NCBI GenBank assembly: GCA_963575745.1
Contig: CAUYUJ010017837.1
Coordinates: 906,190-970,189 of the forward strand
Length of the DNA stretch: 64,000 bases
Reading direction: 5' to 3'
DNA from: Prorocentrum cordatum
Lineage: Eukaryota > Sar > Dinophyceae > Prorocentrales > Prorocentraceae
The notes under the pieces were generated by a model. The model searched no databases, was not told the DNA's origin, and saw nothing but the letters and a program-made list of their open reading frames with translations. Below are positions 33,757-42,399 of this stretch, piece by piece (position 1 is the first letter of the stretch; the number at the start of each line of letters is the position of its first letter). Made by a program: the position numbers and the translations under genes.

Positions 33757-34523
33757 ATGTCTTCTCCGCAGCCTGGTTCGGCGTCGCATGCAGCCGCCAT
33801 CGTACCGTCTCGCGCACCAGGCACTCCCATTGGCAAGCTGCTGAACCCGTTCATGAAAAAGCCGCGCCCCAAGTGCTCGGACTCCGCTCTTTCGCCTCTG
33901 CTCCCGAAGGATGGCTACCAGAAGATGGAGGATGACCAAGATCAGGAGGAGGAGGAGGAGCTGATACCAGGACCACGCGAACAGTTGATCTTCGACGGAG
34001 TGGTAGAGGACAGTGTTTTTTTTGGCTCGCGGCTCCAAGGCAATTGTCAGGGAGCGGACGCAGCGTCCGGGATGCGGCACGGAACGAATTTGCGGAGACA
34101 GTGATGTGGGAAGGGGGCAAATTACCGTGGCAGGTATCGCGGGTCTCCTTCGGAAGGAGATGGCGCCAATGACAAAGGCGATTCAGGACCTCCAGAAAGG
34201 TTTCGGGAACCTCGACGTGCGTACGTCCTCCCTCGCAGATTCGGTGGACGCCCGGCTGAACTCCGTAGAAAAGAGCATCGACATCACTGAAGTTCAGATT
34301 GACAAGCTCGAGAACGTTGTCAAGCTGATTTCGGAGAAGAGCGACGCCTCCCACACCCCACACGACCCCCCAGAAGGCTTCAGGTAACAATGGCTTGTAG
34401 GGCGGGGGGGGTGATCAACAAGCGGAGCATCACAGCGGTGGTAGGACGTCTCGACTCGCTCGACTCGCTGGAGGCGGCCACCGCGTGGCCTCGTGACAAA
34501 CTTTCCTCGCTCCAGAGTCTAAC
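33757..34523 (+). pseudogene. LINE C ORF1, first part
   Basis: The ATG at 33757-33759 opens MSSPQPGSASHAAAIV and runs through an acidic stretch to a stop near 34104. A shifted frame then gives a coiled-coil region (IAGLLRKEMAPMTKAIQDLQ and RLNSVEKSIDITEVQIDKLE). A further frame reads VGRLDSLDSLEAATAW and DKLSSLQSL up to the copia insertion. Such domains form ORF1 trimers that bind RNA in LINEs. The start is chosen as the first ATG after the possible leader relic. Confidence 0.6.
34516..34523. repeat. Target duplication of the copia element, left
   Basis: AGTCTAAC, repeated at 50536-50543. LINE C coding reads through if one copy and the element are removed. The true duplication may be 5 of these 8 bases. 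Confidence 0.75.
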
Positions 34524-34742
34524 AGTCTGAAATGACTCTGGTAGGTCATATTGCATCCATTTCCATGTCGAAAGAATACGATATGGGGTGTGGATGGGTA
34601 AGATAAGAGAAGATCGATGTATCGGTCTTTCCAGCACATAGCGAATACCAAGTCAGGTATCCGGGCAAATAGGGCGCGCGTGCCTTGAGCCATAAGGCAC
34701 CGACGCGCAGGCTACACTCCCGTTTACATATAACATCTCCCA
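34524..34742 (-). repeat. Copia 3' LTR
   Basis: Matches 50302-50520 with about eight substitutions over some 212 bp. In sense it begins TGTTATATGTAAACGGGAG and ends CATTTCAGACT. Similarity continues weakly past 34742 (CTACCCTTA), so the outer ends are uncertain. Confidence 0.85.
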
Positions 34743-34752
34743 CTACCCTTAG
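34736..34752 (-). promoter_or_regulatory. Polypurine tract
   Basis: Sense AAGGGTAGTGGGAGA directly precedes the TGTTATATG start of the 3' LTR, the usual place for the plus-strand primer. GGGAGA next to TGTT is common in copia elements. Confidence 0.6.
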
Positions 34753-35142
34753 AGTCGGGAGGGGAGGAGACGGATAATAAAGCCGCGCAGTCGCTAGGCT
34801 CTCGACAGGCGCGCGACAGCTTGCACGGAAAACAGTGCGCGCAGTCTTGTCTACCACCAGACTGAAGGGCGAGATTATTCGCAGGCGAGTTTCCTCGCAA
34901 AACTTCTCCACGCATTCGCAGGACAGCCCCTTGGATGGCCAAGGGCTATCGGCCCGGCTAGAGGTAAGCCAAACAGGCAATTCCCCTCCGGGCAAAAGGT
35001 ATCACGGCAAAGAGCCTGGACCAAGCTGAGCAGGCTCGTTGCCAAGCGTGAAAAGTATGGCTCGTTCCCGGGCAAGCAAGAGGGCGCCTTCATAATAGGC
35101 GCCCGTGCTGGCAAGCTGGACCGCAGGGGCAACAAGGACAGA
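34743..35142 (-). other. Copia 3' untranslated region
   Basis: Non-coding between the polyprotein stop and the polypurine tract. It holds one perfect hairpin (34885-34898) and degenerate look-alikes near 35033 and 35060. Confidence 0.6.
34885..34898 (-). repeat. GNRA mini-hairpin 1
   Basis: Sense stem GCGAG/CTCGC, loop GAAA; in the 3' untranslated region. Confidence 0.85.
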
Positions 35143-35463
35143 CTAAAAATGATTCGACTTAGGCTTTGTTTTGTCCTCAGGGCCCCGAAAGGGAACAAAC
35201 TGCTTCACGTCATACTTAAACGACTGAGTACCTGACATTACTTCCAGAAGCAACTCCCGATCAATACTCCCCTGTGTATGCCCCTCTGCGGTCATGTCCC
35301 TAGTATCACACCACTGCACGTTGTGCAATATACCTATATCCATGAGCTCGCGCATCCAGCTGATATGTCCTAGCAAAAGTACGTTCCGTCAGTATCTTGA
35401 GATCTGTGCTAGATAATGACTTATATACAGACTCGGCGTCTATCGTAAGGGATACTTTGATAG
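35143..35463 (-). pseudogene. Copia RNase H, C-terminal part
   Basis: Two further frames complete RNase H. One reads VSLTIDAESVYKSLSSTDLK (Asp of the active site). The other reads VQWCDTRDMTAEGHTQGSID, the usual end of copia RNase H. Frameshifts lie near 35480 and 35380. The stop at 35143 ends the polyprotein. Confidence 0.75.
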
Positions 35464-36999
35464 CTAGGCCTCCAACTTCACGCATATCCCGTAGTTGTCG
35501 TGGAGCAAGGGCCCGGCTTTGAGCTCGTGGAGGGCGATGAGCGTGGGGTAGCATGCATCAAGGCTGTGTGCAGCTGCGAGTGCCTCCGCGGCGTAGCTGG
35601 ATCTCACCTGCAGTCGGTGTGACTTGCATAGTCCGTCGCAAAGGTAAACGACGGATTTGCCTTGGGGCGAGTTTCCTCGCCTTAATACGTTAGCCCCGCG
35701 AATGCCGTAGCCCTTGGTTTCATCGTCCTCCTCCCCGGTGAGTTTCCGATGCCCCGAATCACTGTGTATGTATACTTCACCAGTCGGTTTCATCCGAGGG
35801 AAGGTGATGCGTTTCGGGCTGCGGATCAGCTTTCGCGTCGCAGCGTTCAGTCGCCTGACTTGTAAGTTGGCAGGCTCTTGGATCTTCTGGAGAGACACCA
35901 CATACACCATGAGCCAGACTTGAGTAAGGAGGGCATAGGCGAGAGCTCCTCGCAGGCTAACGAACATGTCGGCAATGAGTTTGGTAGCATTGGCGTCTGC
36001 CGCCGCTCCCGTGAGTTCAGGATGTGTGATAGGACGTAGCTGTTTGATGTATTCGTCCTGGTCCATGATCACATCCCCTTGTTCGTTCTTCGTGTAGCGG
36101 ACGGCACAGTTAGTGTTGGAGTGTTTGTTGAGCTTGCACTTACCAAACACCTTTTCGACACGTTGTACGTAGTCATCTACGTTTTTTTCTAGGCCTGTCA
36201 TATTGATGTCGTCGACGTGTTTTGTTGTTAGTGGATCCTGACTGAATTCAAATTCAGGATCGTACCTTGTCGGTCAAAGGCCTATAGCTCGAGTGGTCGT
36301 GCGAAGCTTGAGAGAGAACGCTCTTGGGGCGCCCTTCGCGCTGGCCCCTGGCTTCAGGCACCCGAGGCAGTGTCGGCTTTCATCGTGAGAAGAGAAGCCT
36401 GGAAGGGTGCGAAGCACCTGGGCGCTTCCCGGTGGAAGTGCGAAGCAAACCATGCGAGCCCCCTCGCCGGTGGCATGGGCAAGTTCCTCATATGTCAGAC
36501 CTTTGAGGAACGCTTTGTCCATGTCCATAGATGCCAAGATCCATTCTGGATGACACGCAGCTTCACTCGCCAGAAGCCTCTGGGATTGTCGGCGGGCAGT
36601 TCCCGAGAAAGTTTCCACATCGAAAGCTTCCGTGTCCATAAACCCACGGAGGGCAAGTCTGAGACGGATGGTTTTAACATGTTCGGTGCACATTTTTACA
36701 AACTTCCACTTGTATACGTATCTTGATGTCATAATGTTGGAATCTTTTGACAGGTCGTACATTTCGAAACATCGGTTGTCAAGCCAGATCTTGCGTTCGG
36801 TGTACAAAGCTTCACTAACCTCTTTGGGATGTGCTGCTATGCCGGCTTTGCTGAGTAGGTCATCTTCCTTAACTACCACAACACGTTTAGCAGCCGATGA
36901 TACGTATACTCTCATCGTTGCGACCATGTTTGGCTCGAGCTGTGCAAGTTGGGCCTGATCCAGTACGATATTTGCCATTTCTGGTGAAAAAAACCAGCT
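35464..36999 (-). pseudogene. Copia reverse transcriptase (RVT_2)
   Basis: Reads IMTSRYVYKWKFVK, IRLRLALRGFMDTEAFDVET, ILASMDMDKAFLKG (motif A, about 36507-36537) and KGAPRAFSLKLRTTTRAIGL. TGA at 36274 (a likely former CGA) follows, and in the same frame PTRYDPEFEF and TKHVDDINMTG (motif C, HVDD in place of YVDD, about 36199-36230). NAATRKLIRSPKRITFPRMK then leads to the connection and the start of RNase H (YIHSDSGHR...RSSYAAEALAAAHSL). It copies RNA into cDNA. Confidence 0.85.
35665..35680 (-). repeat. GNRA mini-hairpin 2
   Basis: Six-base stem GGCGAG/CTCGCC, loop GAAA; read as RGNSP between RT and RNase H. Confidence 0.9.
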
Positions 37000-37855
37000 C
37001 AGCGCATGGGCCATGTTCATCACTGTCGAGAAAGTAGTCCTCGTCAGGTGTGGTCGAGCATAAGGAGACAAGACAAGGCTCTCGGTGTTCAGGCTCGTCT
37101 CCGAGCGTCTCCGACACAACAGTATCTTCCTCGTCCACTAATGCTGAGACCAAAACACATTGGTCAGGCAGCATAGGTGTTGGGACGCAGTAGAGACAGT
37201 CGTCGGTAACTGCCGTGGGATGAAGGTCCATACGCAGCTCATCATACCACTCTTCCATCATCATGGCCTCGATGTCGTGTTCCTCGCTTTCCTCGTAGAT
37301 TGTAAACAGGCGACCGTCACTTGGTGATGAAGCACCTGGGGTGTCTGGAGAAGGCCTGTCTCAAGGCTGGTCTGGTCTTTCAGACGGTGTGTCCACGTGT
37401 TGATACTTGACAAGGTCGTCATGAAATCCTGGGGAAGGAGCTTGTGACGTCAGGCACTGGATGAGTCTGGAGTGAGTACTACCAGTGAGTTGAGAGATGT
37501 TCAAGCGGGTGCCTACACACTCGTAGTAGTGGAAGGTTGGGTTGACATCGCTGCCGTAGTGGATCAGCGTAGACCCGGTGGCGTACTTAACTGAAGGTAG
37601 ATCGAGCACGCTCTTGGCCAGTCTCACGGCTACTACGCGCTCAAATCTGAAATAGTTTCGCGCGAGATACTGTAGTGCTAAGTGCACGCGCGGGTGGAAC
37701 TTGCTGTCGTCGGAGAGGTTGAGCTTTCCCTTGTAGTCTGGGATGTAGCCGAACACTTTGGCTGGTTTCCCTGCACCCAGGTGTGCCACGTACGTGAGGA
37801 CGGTTTGCATGGCCGCGTTATCCAGGCCAAGTTCCCTGGTGAGAGGGCATTCAAT
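37000..37855 (-). pseudogene. Copia integrase-RT connection
   Basis: Same frame as the integrase C-terminus, with TAG at 37856 and TGA at 37361. It has LALQYLARNYFRFERVVAV and then an acidic stretch (SALVDEEDTVVSETLGDEPE). Role unknown; in copia this region links integrase to RT. A frameshift near 36985 (TTTTTCACCAGAAATGG in sense) leads into the RT frame. Confidence 0.55.
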
Positions 37856-38182
37856 CTATAGCGTGTGGCGAGCATCGGGATACATTACAACTACCTCACG
37901 CGATCCAGCCTTGACGACTACGCGTCCGCTTACGGGCGCGTTACGGATCACAGGGAACGGGCCATTCCAGCCTCCATGATCGTCCTTAGTGGCCGTAGGT
38001 CGGCGATAGCCGACCAAGTCCCCAGCAGAGTATAGACGAGCACCATCTGGCGCCGTCTTGGCCCTGAGGGCACGGTTCATCTTCGCTACTGCCGTGGCTT
38101 GAGTTCTTGCTTCCAGGCTAACTTCCATCACGCGACGCTCGCGTTCGTGGCCTGACATCTCGGGGCCCTTGGGAAAAATCAA
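37856..38182 (-). pseudogene. Copia integrase C-terminal domain
   Basis: The shifted frame reads ALRAKTAPDGARLYSAGDLV and then GWNGPFPVI...GRVVVKAG. This is the SH3-like C-terminal barrel region that follows copia integrase cores, ending at TAG 37856 with the frame open beyond. Confidence 0.65.
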
Positions 38183-38747
38183 GGGTGTCGAGGCCAGGAA
38201 GGAAAGAGGGATGTCGCCCAGTGTGTGCTTGGCACGGCGATACTCTGTTGTAGAACGTGAAAGCGTTGGTGACGAAGATACCCTCGGCTAGTACTCTGGT
38301 AACTACAATGGGGATGTGGTGTCTGTTCAGCTCTTCCTCAATCACGTGTAGAGTGCCTCTAAGGATGCCATTACGCGACTCGATCGAGGTCGCGTGCTGG
38401 CCAGGCGCTCGGATACGCAGTGTCTGACCCTTATTCGCCATCATGGCCTTGGCGGTTTCGTTGTTGAGGGCACCTTCTCCGTCCGAGTACAATACTTTGA
38501 AGGGTCCATAATCAGCGATCCAACAGTAGTGGTAGGCGTCGAGTAAGGCATCGCGTTCTTTGTCTGGGATTTCTTGGCCTGCTGCCAGGCGAATACATCG
38601 GTCCATAATATGGAATATGATCCGTTTCTTGTAATACATGAGATCTACTTCGCATTCGTCAATCCAATTTCCAGGGAGGCTTACTGAAGGCAACGTGGAA
38701 TTACCTGGGCGCTCGCAGGCTCTACATTCCCGACAAGTATCGCAAAT
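38118..38747 (-). pseudogene. Copia integrase core
   Basis: In frame after TAA: ICDTCRECRACERPGN gives the two Cys of the HHCC zinc site. Then come GNWIDECEVDLMYYKK (first Asp), FKVLYSDGEGALNN (second Asp) and HATSIESRNGILRGTLHV (Glu), the DDE triad of retroviral-type integrases. The frame ends at 38118 after a 1-base shift near GGGCCCCGAG. It would insert cDNA into the genome. No mutation in the triad itself is seen. Confidence 0.8.
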
Positions 38748-39995
38748 TTATTTGATCATGTTTAGTCGGACACTATCCAAGCCCACCTTTTCTAGGATCA
38801 GCCTCATCTTGGGTTCCTTCGCATGATGCCACCGTAGGTGCAGTTTACGGAGTTCCTTCTTGATTACATGAGGTTTATAACTACGGAGGTTTTGTAGACT
38901 GTGTTGGAAATCAAATCTCGTCCAGTCAGGCGATCGTGGAGCCCCCGAGCCGGTCGAGGCAAGAGGGTTCCTCGTGGCTCTCCGCAGTCGGTATCCTTCG
39001 TCAACTGCATCTGGAGGTGGAGGTGCACCTTGTAAGCGGCCACGGCGGGCCGCTACCTGCAGTGGTTCGCCCGAAGACGCGGGGGGCGCGTTTCCGCTCG
39101 AAGACGCGGAAGGCGTGTTTCCACGCTCGGGCGCGTCTCGCAGTATGTCATAACTACTAGCACCAGATGTAGGACCGGCGTTCCCACAGGCGCGTGGTCG
39201 CGGTGGCCTGGCGCGAGCGCCCTGACGGCCACCCGATGCCGAGGCTTGGCCCTCACCTGGCTTGGGCAAGGGATTCCACCAAGCTCGTCCCTCTGGGCCA
39301 TGATCATCTGGGAGTTTGAACGGCTCGGCAAGACGGCACTTGCCGGGCTCAGTGTCGAGGTGGTTCTTAACACCCTTGCTTCTCGTGGGGTCCCTCTGGC
39401 ATGCAGGGCATGGCCAGTATACAGAGACGGAGTCGTGATACTTACACTGTGTAGGATCTCTGTTGTGGCTAGGACTGTCCTTTCGGACGTTATCGATACA
39501 TGCTGGGCATGTGGCCACTTTTGGGATGACACGGTCACCAATGCGCCCCATACCCTCTCCTAGTTCAGCTTGACCAGGGAGGTCGGCAGGATAAGCATGG
39601 GCAGTTCGTGCAGGCGCGTCTCCGCGCGTGTTATCACTGGCTTTCGCCAGGTAGACGGCTTCCACAAAGGCAGACTGCAGTCGTCGAGTGTATTTCTGTG
39701 CCAGTGAAAGCTCCTTGTTGCACGGCTGTGCATGCATATGTTTGCCGTTGCACTTGAGTCGCTCGAAGGGTTTAAGAATGGCCTCGTCATTGCTGGTGAT
39801 ATCCGCCGGCTTCTTAATATAGTCACCAGCCGTGTCCTTAAGTCCCGTCGCACATTGGTCTATGCGTGCAGTTGTAATGTGAGGTCGGTCGGCAAGTTCT
39901 TTCCTTGGGGAAATCTCATCCACCCATGTCCCTGTGGGTTGTTCGCGTATAAACCACCTCCGTGCGTTATCTTGTGTTGCAGCTAGTTTTACCAC
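38748..39995 (-). CDS. Copia methyltransferase-like module C-part, zinc domain and pre-integrase
   Basis: Entered by a 1-base frame change near 39990. KLAATQDNARRWFIREQPTG and ARIDQCATGLKDTAGDYIKK, then PADITSNDEAILKPFERLKC, complete the methyltransferase-like part. Two Cys clusters follow (CPACIDNV...C and CPACQRDP...C), then a Pro/Ser-rich linker with hairpins. VIKKELRKLHLRWHHA is the His-His half of the GAG-pre-integrase HHCC motif. TAA at 38748 separates it from the Cys-Cys half, which continues in frame. Confidence 0.65.
   Translation of the reverse strand: MVKLAATQDNARRWFIREQPTGTWVDEISPRKELADRPHITTARIDQCATGLKDTAGDYIKKPADITSNDEAILKPFERLKCNGKHMHAQPCNKELSLAQKYTRRLQSAFVEAVYLAKASDNTRGDAPARTAHAYPADLPGQAELGEGMGRIGDRVIPKVATCPACIDNVRKDSPSHNRDPTQCKYHDSVSVYWPCPACQRDPTRSKGVKNHLDTEPGKCRLAEPFKLPDDHGPEGRAWWNPLPKPGEGQASASGGRQGARARPPRPRACGNAGPTSGASSYDILRDAPERGNTPSASSSGNAPPASSGEPLQVAARRGRLQGAPPPPDAVDEGYRLRRATRNPLASTGSGAPRSPDWTRFDFQHSLQNLRSYKPHVIKKELRKLHLRWHHAKEPKMRLILEKVGLDSVRLNMIK
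39113..39126 (-). repeat. GNRA mini-hairpin 3
   Basis: Stem GCGTG/CACGC, loop GAAA; read RGNTP. A copy with one mismatch lies beside it at 39086-39099 (SGNAP). Confidence 0.9.
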
Positions 39996-41610
39996 AGTAG
40001 GTTATGTGTGGCATATCTTCGCTGTGGTGCTGTTTCCAAGTGTTGTAGTTGGCTTGGTAGTTGTAGTAGGATGGTGGTTCGGTGGCGCGGCAGCTCGGCT
40101 GTAGAATGGCGACCCGTACGTAGCATACAGCAAAGTCATGGTCTACAGCTCGCTGCACCGAGGGATCTCCCAGGTCGACACATGTGGTCTTGTCTAGATT
40201 GCCGCCTGAGGAGAGACCTCTTGAGAAGGCAAGCTTTGAAATGCCACCCTCACCTCCACGCAGCTCCAACATGTCCACGCAGTTGTTGTTGCCATAGTAT
40301 AGAGTAGCCACTATACTATATATGTCGGCGTGTGTGTCGAACAGAGATGTGGGGAGGGTAAGGAACAGGTCATCTTCCTCGTCGGACCTAATCAGCTCGA
40401 CAGGGACGTCAGTGCTCCAGGTCGCCATAAGATCCTGTCCGAGTCCTGACAAGTCGTCGCCGCAATCGTCGTTTCCATCTTCAACGTGCTCTTTGATGCG
40501 GCGAGGCTTGATGCCTGCTTCCTTTTCGGCTCTAAGCCTTTCCTTCTGTTTGATACGCGATTCCGCGGGTAAAACTTGCTCGTCGCGTTCACCGGACTGT
40601 GTGCCCATCGTCGTTGATGAGTGGGTACCTGCAACAATCGCCAGAGTCGGGAGGGGGGAAGGACAGTCATCTATGATGACGCGTCTAGGTTTCTGTGGTG
40701 ATTGAGCAGGCTCGTTGCCGAGCATGACCGGTTCCTCGGGCTGCCAGTACATCCGTGTACTGATGTTGGCAACCCCTTCGGGTAATGGTGCATGCCAATC
40801 ATATCCCGTCGGTTGATCGGCTATCGCGATCTCCTGAACAACCGTGTTGGTGTCCAGGTTAATCGTTACACGTCGGATAACATCGGACCATTTCGGTCCC
40901 GCTTTGTTGGTCGTCACATAATGATGTATGTTGTGATCCGTACGTGTGTAGGTATTTAGGTATACCGGCACGTTTCCGTGCTTAGTGTTGCTTGTTCCCA
41001 GGATCCAATCGTTAAGGTGACGAATGAGCGTGATGCGTGTCTGTGCTCTCCATTCAGCATGTCGTACCGTTTGGCAGTACCAATCCAAAACATGTTGTGG
41101 TATCGCCTGTTTGCACGTACATGCCCATAGTTTGGAGCTAATCGGTATTGATGTGGCTACCTGCATATATGTACCGCTTAGTGTATTGTCTTGCATATTT
41201 AACCTAATACCGAAAGGACACAACCGCATCCGTACTACCGTCAGGTTAAGGTCTTCTAGAGTGTCACGTACTGGAGACAACTTCCAGACGCATCCTGGAG
41301 GTCCAAACATTATGAGCACCATGCGGAGCTTCCTTGCCTTCGTCAGAAGGTTCTGAATGCGTGACCAGTGTGGGGCTACTCTTTTACCTGGGGCTCTTAC
41401 ATACCAGTCCCCCGGAGTACTGACCCATATTAGAGCGTAGCCCCCACTAATTACCGCCCCGAGATACCCTGTGCCCACAGCTGTCATGAGCTCGTTGTGG
41501 GAGATACGGTCACAGGTGTATCCTCGGGTGCAGAGGTCAGCGCAAGCTTCTCTCGTATCTTCGATGACGACAGCTCTTTTCTCATGGCAGGTCACCCCGC
41601 TGTCCTCCAC
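39967..41610 (-). CDS. Copia SAM-methyltransferase-like module, first part
   Basis: 547 codons. The N-terminal part has GYALIWVSTPGDWYV, VLIMFGPPGCVW and VVRMRLCPFGIRLN. A charged linker follows (KQKERLRAEKEAGIKPRRIK). Near residue 443 is VDMLELRGGEGGISKLAFSR, a glycine-rich SAM-binding motif I, followed by TTCVDLGDPSVQRAV and AILQPSCR. The last of these sits where cytosine methyltransferases have their Pro-Cys loop. Methyltransferases captured by dinoflagellate retrotransposons have been reported. Whether this one methylates DNA is open, since motif I reads RGG and the Cys loop is atypical. Confidence 0.6.
   Translation of the reverse strand: MEDSGVTCHEKRAVVIEDTREACADLCTRGYTCDRISHNELMTAVGTGYLGAVISGGYALIWVSTPGDWYVRAPGKRVAPHWSRIQNLLTKARKLRMVLIMFGPPGCVWKLSPVRDTLEDLNLTVVRMRLCPFGIRLNMQDNTLSGTYMQVATSIPISSKLWACTCKQAIPQHVLDWYCQTVRHAEWRAQTRITLIRHLNDWILGTSNTKHGNVPVYLNTYTRTDHNIHHYVTTNKAGPKWSDVIRRVTINLDTNTVVQEIAIADQPTGYDWHAPLPEGVANISTRMYWQPEEPVMLGNEPAQSPQKPRRVIIDDCPSPLPTLAIVAGTHSSTTMGTQSGERDEQVLPAESRIKQKERLRAEKEAGIKPRRIKEHVEDGNDDCGDDLSGLGQDLMATWSTDVPVELIRSDEEDDLFLTLPTSLFDTHADIYSIVATLYYGNNNCVDMLELRGGEGGISKLAFSRGLSSGGNLDKTTCVDLGDPSVQRAVDHDFAVCYVRVAILQPSCRATEPPSYYNYQANYNTWKQHHSEDMPHITYCGKTSCNTR
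40710..40723 (-). repeat. GNRA mini-hairpin 4
   Basis: Stem GCTCG/CGAGC, loop GCAA; read LGNEP. Confidence 0.9.
40968..40981 (-). repeat. GNRA mini-hairpin 5
   Basis: Stem GCACG/CGTGC, loop GAAA; read HGNVP. Confidence 0.9.
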
Positions 41611-41976
41611 CAGGCGCGGCGACGAGGGGATAGCGTCGCCCTGCCCTCTTCACGATAAAGAAGATGCGCTTGCCACATCTGCCAGCATCTGAGCTTCTCT
41701 CAAATGCTGAAGCTCTGCGCGGCAGCGCGCGGTGGCCTCAGAGGCGGATTGCCCCGCAAACGTGGCCAGCATGGACGGATTGTCCATCAGCTGCTTGCGG
41801 AGGCCCTTCGACCTCGCGTCGTTGACCGTCTGCAGCTCATGATGCGTGTACCCCATCACTATCTTCCTGCGTGTCCTCAACGCATCCATGGGTGCAGCGC
41901 CTCCGCCATGCTGGGCCAGTGTCCTGGCTACGAAGCAATCGAACGTCTCCAGATCGCCGATGCTGTCGCCTTTCAT
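41611..41976 (-). pseudogene. Copia helical linker
   Basis: Reads ETFDCFVARTLAQHGG, then RRKIVMGYTHHELQTVNDAR, ending at TGA (41650) with the same frame open onward into the methyltransferase-like part. Function unknown. Confidence 0.45.
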
Positions 41977-42399
41977 CGTCGCTTTGGCGAATATCGCGAG
42001 CAGCCCTGGGGCAGGTTTCCCTGCAGTTGTTGGCGCTCTTGCGCGGGGGATGGCTCGCCCGTCAGCACCGTCTGGAACGACGCCGTGCCCGTGCTTGAGC
42101 CGGGTTGCCCCGCGGCCCCGAATCGATCACACCTGATTGACAGATGCCCTGATGGCAACTTGGTTGCAGGCATGATCTTGGAGCCCTCGGGGAGTTCTAT
42201 CTTGACCTGACCCTTCCCAAGGAAGATCAGCTTTTCCTGGCCTCTCTCGAGCACAATAATAGTGCGCTTGTCCTGCATACTGTCGAGGGCCAGGATAGCC
42301 GGCAGGTCCTTGCCGCAACCCGACACAATATTGGTCTTGTACGAGTCGAGCTGGGTCGAGCCCTGGCACTCGCAGGCAATGCTGAAAGTGCCCGCGGTA
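41973..42399 (-). pseudogene. Copia protease, C-terminal part
   Basis: A shifted frame continues the protease: FDTAGTFSIACECQGSTQLD, then NIVSGCGKDLPAILALDSM and KIMPATKLPSGHLSIRCDRF. These fit the second half of the protease-like domain in such elements. The frameshift lies at GGGGGTAGGCGAGG near 42405. The frame ends at 41973, shortly after a hairpin (42011-42024); removing those 14 bases would bring it into register with the following frame. Confidence 0.6.
42011..42024 (-). repeat. GNRA mini-hairpin 6
   Basis: Stem GCAGG/CCTGC, loop GAAA; read QGNLP just before a frame break that its 14-base length could explain. Confidence 0.9.

Noticed and set aside
37761-37774. GCTGG-TTTC-CCTGC as another mini-hairpin
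   Set aside because: One stem mismatch and a different phase (AGKPA); possibly a decayed copy, but not counted.
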